Assembly (NCBI RefSeq): GCF_023684385.1
Contig: NZ_JAGSOJ010000007.1
Span: 62,001 to 126,000 of the forward strand
Direction: 5' to 3'
Source: Oceanirhabdus seepicola
GTDB lineage: Bacteria > Bacillota > Clostridia > Clostridiales > Clostridiaceae
Length of the DNA stretch: 64,000 nt
The position numbers and the translations under genes were made by a program. Within the stretch, counting starts at the first letter, position 1, and each line of letters begins with the position of its first letter. The notes under the pieces were generated by a model. It saw nothing but the letters and a program-made list of their open reading frames with translations, was not told the origin of the DNA and did not search any database. This document shows positions 33,986 through 42,651 of the stretch, piece after piece.

Positions 33986-34678
33986 ATGATTGTTGGTATT
34001 ATAGGAGCAATGAAAGAAGAGGTAGAAATACTTGTTAGTGAAATGGAAATTGAGAGAATTGAAAAAAAAGCTAAAATGGAATTCAATTATGGAACTTTCC
34101 AAGATAAAAAGGTAGTTATTGTTACAAGTGGAATTGGTAAGGTTAATGCGGCTGTTTGTACACAGATACTGATAGATGATTTTAATGTAAATTGTGTTAT
34201 TAATGTTGGAATAGCTGGTGGGCTTAAGAAAGATATATTCCCGGGAGATGTTGTTGTTGCAACTGATCTTGTTCAACATGATATGGACACAACTTTCTTT
34301 GGAGATAAGCTTGGGCAAATTCCAAGATTAGATACATTTGATTTTAGATGTGATGAAAGACTTGTTGAAAAAGCTTATAATGCATGTAAAAATAGTGTTT
34401 ACAATAAGTATGAAAAGGGAAGAATTGTATCAGGAGATCAATTTATTAGTAGTGGGGAAAAATTAAAAGCTTTAGATATTGAATTTAATGCTTATGCATG
34501 TGAAATGGAAGGTGCAAGTATTGCACAAGTTGCATATTTGAATAATATACCTTTTGTTGTTATCAGATCAATTTCAGATAACGCAATAAATGGTACTCAC
34601 ATGGATTATGAGAAATTCTCTCCAATAGCTATACAGAACTCAACGAAAATCCTTAGAGATATGTTGAAAAATATGTAG
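33986..34678 (+). CDS. mtnN: 5'-methylthioadenosine/S-adenosylhomocysteine nucleosidase
   Basis: 230 residues, family standard. IGAMKEEVEIL at the N-terminus, SGIGKVNAAVCTQ, INVGIAGGLKKD, ACEMEGASIAQVAY (nucleoside-binding Glu) and ISDNAINGTHMDYEKF with the catalytic Asp. The enzyme cleaves MTA and SAH to free adenine, recycling the products of SAM-dependent reactions. It is 8 nt from the DAHP synthase gene and so probably co-transcribed. AAGGAGGAAG is the ribosome binding site. Confidence 0.96.
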   Translation: MIVGIIGAMKEEVEILVSEMEIERIEKKAKMEFNYGTFQDKKVVIVTSGIGKVNAAVCTQILIDDFNVNCVINVGIAGGLKKDIFPGDVVVATDLVQHDMDTTFFGDKLGQIPRLDTFDFRCDERLVEKAYNACKNSVYNKYEKGRIVSGDQFISSGEKLKALDIEFNAYACEMEGASIAQVAYLNNIPFVVIRSISDNAINGTHMDYEKFSPIAIQNSTKILRDMLKNM

Positions 34679-34686
34679 GTGGTATT

Positions 34687-35505
34687 ATGACAAAACTATT
34701 AATTGATAAAGCCTCAGGGAAAGATATTAAATTTGATATAGGCAGAGATGATGTAGATAAGGTTACTATTGGTGATAAAAAGGTAATGATTTCAGGTCCT
34801 TGTTCTGTAGAAGATATTGATACTATGAGGTTAATATGTAAGAGATTAAAGGAAATTGGTATTCATGTACTAAGAGGTGGAGCTTTTAAACCGAGAACAA
34901 GTCCATATGATTTTCAAGGACTAGGTGAAGAAGGTGTGCGAATATTACATAAGGTAAGTAGAGAGAACAAAATGCCTTTTGTAACTGAGGTTATGGATGC
35001 GAGACACATAGAATTGATTGAACCATATGCTGATATGCTGCAGATTGGTTCAAGAAATATGTATAATTATACTCTTTTAAAAGAAGTAGGTAAGCTTAAT
35101 GTACCAATTATTCTTAAAAGAGGAATGAGTGCTACTCTAAGTGAATGGTTATTAGCTGCTGAATATATTTTAAAAGAGGGAAATGAAAAGGTTATAATGT
35201 GTGAAAGAGGTATAAGAACCTTTGAGAATTACACTAGAAATACTCTGGATTTGAACTCGGTTGCTGTAATAAAAACTAAATATCGTTTGCCTGTAATTGT
35301 TGATCCTAGCCATGGAACTGGATTAAGAGAATTAGTACCGACCATGTCATTATCTGCAATTGCAACTGGGTGTGATGGATTAATTATTGAATCGCATATC
35401 AATCCTGACAATGCAATATCAGATGCTAGACAAACAATAACAGTAGAAGCATTAAAAAACTTAAATGACAAAATAAAATTGATGGAAAATCTATTAAATA
35501 ACTAA
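34687..35505 (+). CDS. aroF: 3-deoxy-7-phosphoheptulonate (DAHP) synthase, type I-beta
   Basis: 272 residues, with the KDO8PS-like fold of the single-domain beta type. Motifs: VMISGPCSVED, RGGAFKPRTSPYDFQGLG, IGSRNMYNYTLL, ILKRGMSATLSEWL and DPSHGTGLRELV. It joins PEP and erythrose 4-phosphate in the first step of the shikimate pathway. No extra regulatory ACT or chorismate mutase domain is present. No other aro gene is near, so its link with mtnN is positional only. Confidence 0.93.
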   Translation: MTKLLIDKASGKDIKFDIGRDDVDKVTIGDKKVMISGPCSVEDIDTMRLICKRLKEIGIHVLRGGAFKPRTSPYDFQGLGEEGVRILHKVSRENKMPFVTEVMDARHIELIEPYADMLQIGSRNMYNYTLLKEVGKLNVPIILKRGMSATLSEWLLAAEYILKEGNEKVIMCERGIRTFENYTRNTLDLNSVAVIKTKYRLPVIVDPSHGTGLRELVPTMSLSAIATGCDGLIIESHINPDNAISDARQTITVEALKNLNDKIKLMENLLNN

Positions 35506-35558
35506 AAAGAGTTATAAAATTACCTACTTTAGAAAAAATAAAATAAAGGGGTGATTTT

Positions 35559-36149
35559 ATGGCTATTAAAGACTATCAAATTTACAAAGGTGCTCTTTTA
35601 AATGAGAAAGAAAGAGTGAAGAATTTATTAAATGGTATGGACAAGGGAATCTATCTTGAAGAATTAGGTGGTGAGTTATCTATTTTAGATAACCATCCAG
35701 CTGATATTGGTGAAGAGATGGCTTCTTGTGATACAGTACGGGCGCTTAGAGGAAATGAAATGAAAATTTTAGACAAAATTGACAATTCTCTTGAAAAGAT
35801 AGATGACGGAACATATGGAATTTGTCCTATGTGTAGTGGGAAAATTAGTAAAGAACGATTGCAATTTATGCCTTATGCTGAGTACTGTATAAAGTGTCAA
35901 AATGACTTAACTTCTGTATATAAGAATGATTTTAGTAGAAGACCACTTGAAGAACAGGTCCTACAGCCTTTTAACTTTGGATATAATGATTTTAAAGATG
36001 ATCCAGGGTTCGATGCAGAAGATACTTATCAAGCTGTTGAAAGTTTTAATAGACAAAAAAACTTAGATGATTATTATTATGATGATGATGAGTATGTTGA
36101 AGGAATTGAAGCTATAAGTAATGGGCAATACAGGCATCAATTGTTGTAA
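35559..36149 (+). CDS. TraR/DksA-type C4 zinc-finger protein (YteA-like)
   Basis: 196 residues. An N-terminal helical hairpin (about 1-75) followed by the zinc finger CPMCSGKISKERLQFMPYAE with the second pair CIKC (about 88-110), then an acidic C-terminal region with EQVLQPFNFGYND and DAEDTYQAVESFNRQ, typical of the yteA-type proteins of sporulating Bacillota. The family resembles DksA and may act on RNA polymerase; a definite role is not known. Confidence 0.87.
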   Translation: MAIKDYQIYKGALLNEKERVKNLLNGMDKGIYLEELGGELSILDNHPADIGEEMASCDTVRALRGNEMKILDKIDNSLEKIDDGTYGICPMCSGKISKERLQFMPYAEYCIKCQNDLTSVYKNDFSRRPLEEQVLQPFNFGYNDFKDDPGFDAEDTYQAVESFNRQKNLDDYYYDDDEYVEGIEAISNGQYRHQLL

Positions 36150-36184
36150 ATTGGGTATTTGAATATACCTTAATAGATTTATAG

Positions 36185-36227
36185 TTTTAGAACGTAGAGG
36201 AGATAAATATACTCTACGTTCTAAATC
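36185..36227 (+). terminator. Hairpin between yteA-like gene and lspA
   Basis: TTTTAGAACGTAGAG and CTCTACGTTCTAAA form a 14-bp stem with a 12-nt loop. The tail is TCACAAT, not T-rich; probable terminator or stabiliser. Confidence 0.6.
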
Positions 36228-36262
36228 ACAATAAGCTGTAATATTACATAGGGGGGGATTTC

Positions 36263-36742
36263 TTGCTAGAGTTGATAATAGTAGTACTTGGTGTGATACT
36301 TGATAGAGTGACAAAAGTTTGGGCTGTTACTTTAAAAGGGCAAGCGGGAATAACAATAATAAATGGGTTCTTTGGTTTCGAGTATTTAGAAAACAGAGGG
36401 GCTGCATTTGGTATATTTCAAGAAAAAAAGATTTTTTTAGTAGGATTCACTAGTATCGTTTTAATAGCGTTAATAGTATTTCTAATAAAAGAAAGAAAGA
36501 ACAGTAGATTAATGAGTGTTAGTCTTTCTTTAATTATTAGTGGTGCTATTGGAAATTTATATGACAGGGTTTTTAGTGGATATGTAACTGATTTTATCCT
36601 TGTACATTATAAAGATATATACTATTTTCCGACTTTCAATGTAGCTGATATTCTAGTGGTTGTTGGAACAGGATTATTAATGATACTTCTTATTAAAGAG
36701 ATGATAGAAGAGAAAAAAGGATTGGATGAAAAGAATGTGTAA
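36263..36742 (+). CDS. lspA: Lipoprotein signal peptidase (signal peptidase II)
   Basis: 159 residues, TTG start 6 nt after GGGGGGG. Four membrane helices; motifs NRGAAFGIFQ, SGAIGNLYDR and FPTFNVADILVVVG, with the two catalytic aspartates in NLYDR and NVADI. It removes signal peptides from prolipoproteins such as the YibE/F-like lipoprotein of this window. The 3' end overlaps the next gene by 17 nt, and the lspA-rluD pairing is common. Confidence 0.96.
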   Translation: MLELIIVVLGVILDRVTKVWAVTLKGQAGITIINGFFGFEYLENRGAAFGIFQEKKIFLVGFTSIVLIALIVFLIKERKNSRLMSVSLSLIISGAIGNLYDRVFSGYVTDFILVHYKDIYYFPTFNVADILVVVGTGLLMILLIKEMIEEKKGLDEKNV

Positions 36743-37652
36743 GATTGATTTAATAACAGAAGAAGAGCAAGTTGGTTATAGATTGGACATGTTACTTGGT
36801 GAAATAGATAGTGATAGATCTAGAAGTTTTTATCAAAAGATGATTGAAAGAGGAGAAGTTCTCGTTAATGGTAAAAGTGTTAAATGTAAATATAAAGTAA
36901 AACTTGGTGATAGAATTGTAGTGGAAGATACGCAACCTATTCCTTTAGAAGCTATTGCAGAAGATATCCCGATTAATATTATTTACGAAGATTCAGATAT
37001 AGTAGTTGTTAATAAAGAGCAGGGAATGGTTGTTCATCCTGCACCAGGAAATTATACAGGAACTCTCGTAAATGCTCTTTTGTATCATTGTGACAATCTA
37101 TCTGGTATTAATGGTGTAATAAGGCCAGGAATTGTTCATAGAATAGATAAAGACACATCAGGTATATTAGTAGTTGCGAAGAATGATTATGCTCACATGA
37201 AGCTTGGTGAGCTGTTTCATGAGCATGAAATAGAAAGGGAATACTATGCTCTTGTTGAAGGGGTTTTGAAAAGTGATGAAGGGGTGGTTGACAAACCTCT
37301 AGGAAGAGATCCTAAAATAAGAGTGAAGATGGCTATAGTTAAAGATGGAAAGAGAGCTGTAACCCACTATTCAGTTATTGAGAGATATAAAGGATTTACC
37401 CTAGTAAAATGTAAATTGGAAACCGGAAGAACACATCAAATAAGAGTTCATATGGCATCATTAGGTCATCCACTTGTTGGTGACCCCATATATGGAATCA
37501 AAAAGCAGAAATTCAATTTGAAGGGTCAGATGCTACATGCAAAATCTCTTGCTTTTGTTCACCCAAAAACTGAGAAGTATGTTGAATTTAATTCGGAGTT
37601 ACCAGAACATTTTACAAGAATACTGTCTAAATTAGAAAAGAAAGAACTTTAG
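36726..37652 (+). CDS. RluD-family pseudouridine synthase
   Basis: 308 residues. An S4 RNA-binding domain (about 15-75), then the catalytic domain with HRIDKDTSGILVVAKND (catalytic Asp), ETGRTHQIRVHMASLGHPLVGD and GQMLHAKSLAFVHP. Such enzymes isomerise uridines in rRNA, usually 23S positions near 1911-1917. The start may be ATG 36726 or 36735. The gene overlaps lspA by 17 nt and precedes pyrR by 10 nt. Confidence 0.94.
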   Translation: MKRMCKIDLITEEEQVGYRLDMLLGEIDSDRSRSFYQKMIERGEVLVNGKSVKCKYKVKLGDRIVVEDTQPIPLEAIAEDIPINIIYEDSDIVVVNKEQGMVVHPAPGNYTGTLVNALLYHCDNLSGINGVIRPGIVHRIDKDTSGILVVAKNDYAHMKLGELFHEHEIEREYYALVEGVLKSDEGVVDKPLGRDPKIRVKMAIVKDGKRAVTHYSVIERYKGFTLVKCKLETGRTHQIRVHMASLGHPLVGDPIYGIKKQKFNLKGQMLHAKSLAFVHPKTEKYVEFNSELPEHFTRILSKLEKKEL

Positions 37653-37662
37653 GAGAGATAAT

Positions 37663-38202
37663 ATGATATTAAAAGCTGAAATTTTAGATGATAAAGCTGT
37701 TAAAAGAACTCTTACAAGAATAGCTCATGAGATAATTGAGAAGAATCAAGGGGTAGAGGATCTTGTACTTGTTGGGATTAAGAGTCGAGGAGTGCCTTTA
37801 GCTAATAGAATAGCGGCTCTTATTGAAAAATTTGAAGATGTACCTGTGAGTATCGCTACAGTAGATATAACATACTACAGAGATGATCTCACAGAAGCAT
37901 ATGAGTCACCTGTTTTAAATAAAAATAATATTGAAATGGATCTTAAAGGTAAAAAAGTGGTTCTTATAGATGATGTTATATACACAGGAAGGACTGTTAG
38001 AGCTGCTATGGATGCGGTTTTTGACAAAGGTAGAGCTGAGTCAATACAATTAGCTGTACTAGTTGATAGAGGCCATAGAGAACTTCCTATCAGAGCAGAT
38101 TTTGTTGGTAAGAATATACCAACTTCAAAAAAAGAGAATGTAAAGGTACATCTTGCTGAAATAGATGGGGAAGATTCTGTTAAGATATACGACAAGGAGT
38201 AA
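37663..38202 (+). CDS. pyrR: Bifunctional pyr regulator/uracil phosphoribosyltransferase
   Basis: 179 residues, normal for PyrR. The PRPP motif is VVLIDDVIYTGRTVRAAMDA; GIKSRGVPLANRI and LVDRGHRELPIRADFVGKN are further family markers. PyrR binds pyr mRNA leaders to attenuate transcription in the presence of UMP. No pyr biosynthetic operon and no PyrR-binding leader is seen nearby; the lspA-rluD-pyrR order is common in Bacillota. Confidence 0.96.
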   Translation: MILKAEILDDKAVKRTLTRIAHEIIEKNQGVEDLVLVGIKSRGVPLANRIAALIEKFEDVPVSIATVDITYYRDDLTEAYESPVLNKNNIEMDLKGKKVVLIDDVIYTGRTVRAAMDAVFDKGRAESIQLAVLVDRGHRELPIRADFVGKNIPTSKKENVKVHLAEIDGEDSVKIYDKE

Positions 38203-38209
38203 GACTCTT

Positions 38210-38375
38210 TAAATAAATGGATAATTGATAATGTATAATGGAGAACGATGGAGGGTTCTGACTGAGGTCAGAACCTTTAATTTTATTGTTCTTTAGGACA
38301 ATAGAGGGTTACTCATTTTATCTTGAGATAAAATATTGTAATTAAAATACAGGGTTTTATCTTTGATAAAATAAT
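38210..38375. repeat. Family M element, left end next to pyrR
   Basis: Degenerate heptamers ATGGATA-ATTGATA-ATGTATA-ATGGAGA, then ACGATGGA, hairpin GGTTCTGAC-tga-GGTCAGAACC, hairpin ATTGTTC-ttta-GGACAAT, and hairpin ATTTTATC-ttga-GATAAAAT (about 38318-38337). A matching inverted right end lies at 39575-39722, so the two could bound one element that includes the methyltransferase remnant. 38376-38577 is AT-rich with no gene. Confidence 0.65.
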
Positions 38376-38577
38376 CTGGTGAGGTTTAAAATAATGTTGA
38401 TGATATAGTGTTTTTAGGGAACCTGTTTGGTTTTTTTTAGTTTACGTTTTATAAACGTTTAATCAAAATAAGTTTTCCATACATATTGCACCTAACTCAT
38501 TTTTGTGCTTCAACCACTTAATTTTATTTGATGCATAAAATTAGAGTAAAGTGAACTAATCTAACATTTTATTATAC

Positions 38578-39239
38578 TCATCTTCTGCACACAGAATGAA
38601 GTATTGGCCCATCTTCTTCTTTATAAACCACACCTCTTTTACACTCAATAACTGTAAATCCTGTTTTTTGTGCTAAATCTATCATTTCATCAATCGTAAA
38701 GATTTCCCAATAACAATCTGTATTTGCATAAGCAAAGAACTTTTTATCATCAAGATATTGAGGGTATTTTGCTTCTAAAAATTCTTTGTCATGCCCAGAA
38801 AAACTAAGTATTCCATTACTTTTCAAAACCCGATTGCATTCTTTTAAAATATGTATTTTATTCTCTTCTTCATAAAAAAGGCCGAAAGTCTGTGACCATA
38901 TTATTACAACATCAAATGTATTACTTTTAAAGGGTAAGTCTAATCCATTAGTTAATAAAAACTCTATATTTCTTTTACGTTCTGAAGCAAATTGTTTTGC
39001 AGGTTCTATAATCTTTTCAGATATGTCAGTAGCCGTAATTTTAAACCACTTATCATACAAACAAAACGCTTCTCTACCCATGCCACAACCTATATCAAGA
39101 ACCCATGATTTAACAGGAAAATAAGAAATTACTTCGTTTTCCCAAACTTTTAGGTTTTTTTTTTGGTGTAATCTCGCATATCTCCTATTGCACGTTCATC
39201 AGAGTATAAATTTTTTACAATTTCTATATTGTTATTCAT
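38578..39239 (-). pseudogene. SAM-dependent methyltransferase, frameshifted at an A10 tract
   Basis: Read on the minus strand the gene should begin at ATG 39239, preceded by GGGGGGGATG. After 29 codons (MNNNIEIVKNLYSDE..., RDYTKKKT) the frame stops. Beyond the 10-A homopolymer (39155-39164) the intact remainder lies in another frame: LKVWENEVISYFPVKSWVLD, IGCGMGREAF (SAM-binding), then FDVVIIWSQTFGLFYEE and EEDGPILHSVCRR. An 8- or 11-A run would restore one frame. The family is methyltransferase type 11/25 with unknown substrate. It could be a pseudogene, a phase-variable gene or a sequencing error. Confidence 0.8.
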
Positions 39240-39403
39240 GCACATCCCCCCCAATAAAATTGATAAATTTTAATTTGCATTTTATTACAATTCCGTATTA
39301 AAACATTAGATGTTATTACAACACACTTCAAAGAAGTTATACATAAATTACTTTATTATTAGTACAAGTATACTGCGTTATATCTAACAATAATCTTTTT
39401 AAG

Positions 39404-39511
39404 ATAGCTCTCTTTTTTAAAACACTGTTGAAAACTTTTTTTGTATCCTAAACCTTATTATACCATCAAGGGATGGATTTTTTTCAACATCTTTTTAAAA
39501 AAGAGAGCTAT
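39404..39511. repeat. Long hairpin, 20-bp arms
   Basis: ATAGCTCTCTTTTTTAAAA (39404) and TTTTTAAAAAAGAGAGCTAT (39492) are inverted repeats. Inside, TGTTGAAAA pairs with TTTTCAACA. No coding content. The surrounding 39240-39737 stretch holds only this hairpin, a terminator and the element right end. Confidence 0.65.
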
Positions 39512-39525
39512 ATAAAATATATTAA

Positions 39526-39568
39526 CAAAAATCCACCACTCAATTACCGCAAAGTGGTGGATTTTTAA
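39526..39568 (+). terminator. AAAAATCCACCACT hairpin
   Basis: AAAAATCCACCACT and AGTGGTGGATTTTT form a perfect 14-bp stem flanked by A and T tracts; it can terminate in both directions. Confidence 0.8.
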
Positions 39569-39574
39569 TTAAAG

Positions 39575-39722
39575 GTTTTAAATGATTTTTGCACGATAAA
39601 ATATTGTACTTGAAATACAATGTTTTCCCTTAAGGAAAACGAGTTAAGTTCCATTGTTATCTAACCAATAAAATGTAGTTTCTGCCCTAAAGCAGAAGCA
39701 TCCATCATTATCCATTCTCCAT
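39575..39722. repeat. Family M element, right end
   Basis: Contains the hairpins ATATTGTA-cttgaa-ATACAAT, TTTTCC-ctta-GGAAAA and TTCTGC-cctaaa-GCAGAA, followed by CATCCATCATTATCC and ATTCTCCATTT, which are inverted heptamers complementary to those at 38210. The layout matches the right half of 44351-44595, where TTTCTGCGTAAGCCGAAAC occupies the last hairpin place. Confidence 0.65.
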
Positions 39723-39737
39723 TTCCTTTAGTCGGTT

Positions 39738-41477
39738 TTATTCCTTGGTTTCCAGTTTTGGCTCAACGGGATCTATAAAGAAGGTTTTATTAGTATAATA
39801 TATCACCATTCCTGGCTTAGCACCGCTAGGTTTTTTTACGTTTTTCACCTCTGTATAGTCTACAGGTACTTTGGTAGAATCCTTTCCTTTGCTATAATAT
39901 GCAGCGAGGTTAGCAGCCTCATCTAAAGTTGACTCAGGAATATTTCCAGTATTTTTAACTATTACATGAGATCCTGGTATATCTTTAGTATGCAACCATA
40001 TATCTTTCTTCGAAGCGAACTTAAGGGTTAAGTAATCATTCTGAAGGTTGTTTTTACCTACATAGATGTCAATACCATCGCTTGATAGAAAATGAAGAGG
40101 GGCAGATTTCCCTTCCTTTACTTTCTTTTTAGATTTCTTTTTCTTAAGATAGCCACTTTCAACAAGCTCTTTTTTTATTTCGGTGATTTCGCTTGCAGTT
40201 CTACAATTAGAAATATTCACTAGTACAGAGTTTAAATATGAGAACTCTTCTTTAGCATTACTCAATTGAATTTGAGCCATCTCTTCAGATTTTTTCATCT
40301 TGTTATATCTTTTATAATACTTCTGAATATTTTCAGATACTGTCTTATTTGGATCTAGAGTAATCTCAACATATTCCTCTTTATCAGTTACATAATAGTT
40401 CAATAGAGATACTTTTTCACTACCTTCTTTTACACTATGGATAAAAGATGTTAAGAGTTCACCATAAAGTTGGTATTTGTCTCTCTTTTTACAATCAATG
40501 AGTGTTTTTTCTAGTATTTTAATCTTCTTAGCACACCTATCAACATTGTTAGCTACCAATTTATGAATCTCTGCAGATTTACCATGCATTCTATCTTGAA
40601 GATCTTTTTCATAATAAAATTTCTCACATAGTTCACTAGGATTCTCAAATGACAGATAATCCATACCTTTGTTCAGTAAATGAGTTAATTCCACACAGTG
40701 GAAGGTTTTAAGATACCCGTCTAAGGAATATGTTCCGAAATTCTTGTTATTCACTTTAAAATCTTCTAATATTTGTTGAATTTCATCAATGTGACTTGTC
40801 AAGGAACTTCCGTTTTCACCATCATCTTTAAATTTCAATCTGTAAAGCAACTCTTTAGATAATTCTGCTCCAAAACCGGTGAATATTCTACTAAAAATCT
40901 TCTCAGAGAAATCAAGCTCTTCAAGTTTTGATAATAACTCTTCCTTGGAGAAGGTATAAGGATCAAGTTGTTTAGATTCAGGTGGATATACATATGGTAA
41001 ACCACTTAAAACTGTACGATATGTATTTTTAGAAACTCCAATGTGTTTAATGCTATCCATAATAATATTATCTGAACATCTTACTAGAGAAATATTGCTG
41101 TGACGTCCCATAATTTCAACTATAAGAACAAATTTACTTACAAAACCAAGTTCGTCAGTGCTTTCAAAGAGAATATTGAGAACTCTATCAGTGCTGACCT
41201 GTTGTATATCTAATACCTTAGCTCCTTTTATGTATTTTCTCAATACCATACAAAACATAGGAGCAGTTAAAGGGTTTTCTTTTTTTATATCTGTAAAATG
41301 TATTCTAGGATAGTTTGAAGAAGCACTAATTAATAGTCCTCTGTTTTTTCTATTAATTTTAAAATTTAATATTATTTCATCTTTCTCTGGTTGAGAGATT
41401 TTTTCAACTTTTCTTCCAATAAGTTCTTTTGAAAGATCTTCAGTTAAAGACTTTAAAAAGAAACCATCTAATGCCAT
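39738..41477 (-). CDS. rqcH: RqcH (NFACT-family ribosome rescue factor)
   Basis: 579 residues from ATG 41477 (MALDGFFLKSL, with AAAGGA 8 nt upstream); the ATG at 41486 is too close to it. NFACT-N domain (about 5-180), a helical middle and coiled coil (about 280-430), and the NFACT-R (DUF814) domain (about 450-560) with FASKKDIWLHTKDIPGSHVI. RqcH binds obstructed 50S subunits and adds C-terminal alanine tails to stalled peptides. Older names are FbpA or fibronectin-binding protein. A TATAAT at 41678-41673 on the minus strand may be its -10 box. Confidence 0.95.
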   Translation of the reverse strand: MALDGFFLKSLTEDLSKELIGRKVEKISQPEKDEIILNFKINRKNRGLLISASSNYPRIHFTDIKKENPLTAPMFCMVLRKYIKGAKVLDIQQVSTDRVLNILFESTDELGFVSKFVLIVEIMGRHSNISLVRCSDNIIMDSIKHIGVSKNTYRTVLSGLPYVYPPESKQLDPYTFSKEELLSKLEELDFSEKIFSRIFTGFGAELSKELLYRLKFKDDGENGSSLTSHIDEIQQILEDFKVNNKNFGTYSLDGYLKTFHCVELTHLLNKGMDYLSFENPSELCEKFYYEKDLQDRMHGKSAEIHKLVANNVDRCAKKIKILEKTLIDCKKRDKYQLYGELLTSFIHSVKEGSEKVSLLNYYVTDKEEYVEITLDPNKTVSENIQKYYKRYNKMKKSEEMAQIQLSNAKEEFSYLNSVLVNISNCRTASEITEIKKELVESGYLKKKKSKKKVKEGKSAPLHFLSSDGIDIYVGKNNLQNDYLTLKFASKKDIWLHTKDIPGSHVIVKNTGNIPESTLDEAANLAAYYSKGKDSTKVPVDYTEVKNVKKPSGAKPGMVIYYTNKTFFIDPVEPKLETKE

Positions 41478-41521
41478 AATAATCATCCTTTCTATGTATA
41501 CTTTTAAACTTAACTATTACT

Positions 41522-41626
41522 TATAGAGAATCCATAGTTAAACTTTATTTATACATGCTCAAAATCGCAGTGGTTCTATGAGTTTTGAGTGTGAATAAAT
41601 TTAGTTTTAACTTGGAATCTCTATAG
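41522..41626. repeat. Long-hairpin repeat, family H, copy 3
   Basis: TATAGAGAATCCATAGTTAA at the left end and TTAACTTGGAATCTCTATA at the right are complementary and match copy 1 closely; the loop carries CTCAAAATCGCA and its partial complement TGAGTTTTGAG. It lies just upstream of rqcH in the rqcH-prepilin intergenic stretch. Confidence 0.75.
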
Positions 41627-41789
41627 ATAAATTCAAATAAATAACTAGTCATATGCCTTTCGACTAATCTATATTATACCATTAAAACTTGGTTTAATCA
41701 TTAAAAGTAAAAATATGTATGTAAAAGACATCCTGTTTAGAATAAAAATCAGTAAAGTGTAAATAATTTCTAAATGAGGTGATGTATAC

Positions 41790-42245
41790 TTGCAGTATAA
41801 AAATAAGAAGGGAATTACACTGGTTGAGGTATTAGTTACCTTAGGAATACTTTTAATAGTGTTAACACTATGTAATATATCAATTAAAAATGTTCAAAAA
41901 CTTATAATTTGTAATAGCGTTAGGTCGGAAGAAGAAAGCATGGTTGATTTCATACAAGGGGTAAGGTTGGAATGTATGGAGAAGAATAGTGATGGGGAAA
42001 TCATTATTGATTGTATGAGAGATAGGTTTCTATTCACTTTAGAAAATAAAATAATTCGGCAGTTTGAATGTGATAATTACATTGATTTATATGGATTGAA
42101 TATTAATGGGGGAGAATATAGTAATTTCATAAAGATAAGAAAAGATGGCTATATATCCCCTTGCTCAATTTTATTTTCCAATGAGATGGGAGAAGAGAGG
42201 AGAATAACCACAACGGTTAATTTAGGATATGTTCAAATTAAATAA
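41790..42245 (+). CDS. Prepilin-like protein 1
   Basis: 151 residues, TTG start with GAGGTGATG upstream. A class III (type IV pilin) signal: NKKG-ITLVEVLVTLGILL, with Glu at +5 and a single hydrophobic helix, followed by a small polar domain. It looks like a minor pseudopilin of the ComG/GspH type. It overlaps the next gene by 17 nt. No prepilin peptidase, ATPase or platform protein lies in the window. Confidence 0.82.
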   Translation: MQYKNKKGITLVEVLVTLGILLIVLTLCNISIKNVQKLIICNSVRSEEESMVDFIQGVRLECMEKNSDGEIIIDCMRDRFLFTLENKIIRQFECDNYIDLYGLNINGGEYSNFIKIRKDGYISPCSILFSNEMGEERRITTTVNLGYVQIK

Positions 42246-42651
42246 AAAAGGGTTTTCTTTTGTGGAGTTATTGGTTTCATTAACACTTATAGGGCTGTTT
42301 ATGATTAGTTTTGTATTAGTAAATGGATATATTATGAGAATGTATAATACTAAAAAAACTGTAGCAAAATTTAATGATATGATAGAAATTACCTACTACG
42401 AATTAAAATATAATTCTTCATATTTAAGAGAAACATCAAAATCAAAAGTTGTATATTTAAATGGAAGTGCTACTAATGCATTGATTGAAGAGGATATAGA
42501 TGGATTGTTTGTTAAAGAAGCGATAGATAATGAGTATTTTTTAATAAATATTGATTGTGATTATGATGAATTTGTAAACAAGGTGAAAATAATATTTTAT
42601 AGTGAATCTAAAATAAAATGGGAGAAAGTAATATATGTTCCGAGAGATTAG
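42229..42651 (+). CDS. Prepilin-like protein 2
   Basis: 140 residues. Prepilin cleavage motif LNKKG-FSFVELLVSLTLIG with Glu at +5, then a hydrophobic helix and a short extracytoplasmic domain. It overlaps both neighbours by 17 nt, so the four genes are translated together. Similar to minor pilins of type II secretion or competence systems; assembly partners are not in view. Confidence 0.82.
   Translation: MFKLNKKGFSFVELLVSLTLIGLFMISFVLVNGYIMRMYNTKKTVAKFNDMIEITYYELKYNSSYLRETSKSKVVYLNGSATNALIEEDIDGLFVKEAIDNEYFLINIDCDYDEFVNKVKIIFYSESKIKWEKVIYVPRD

Noticed and set aside
33917..34318. 133-codon minus-strand ORF
   Set aside because: Antisense to mtnN, Asn/Ser/Tyr-rich shadow frame without a ribosome binding site.
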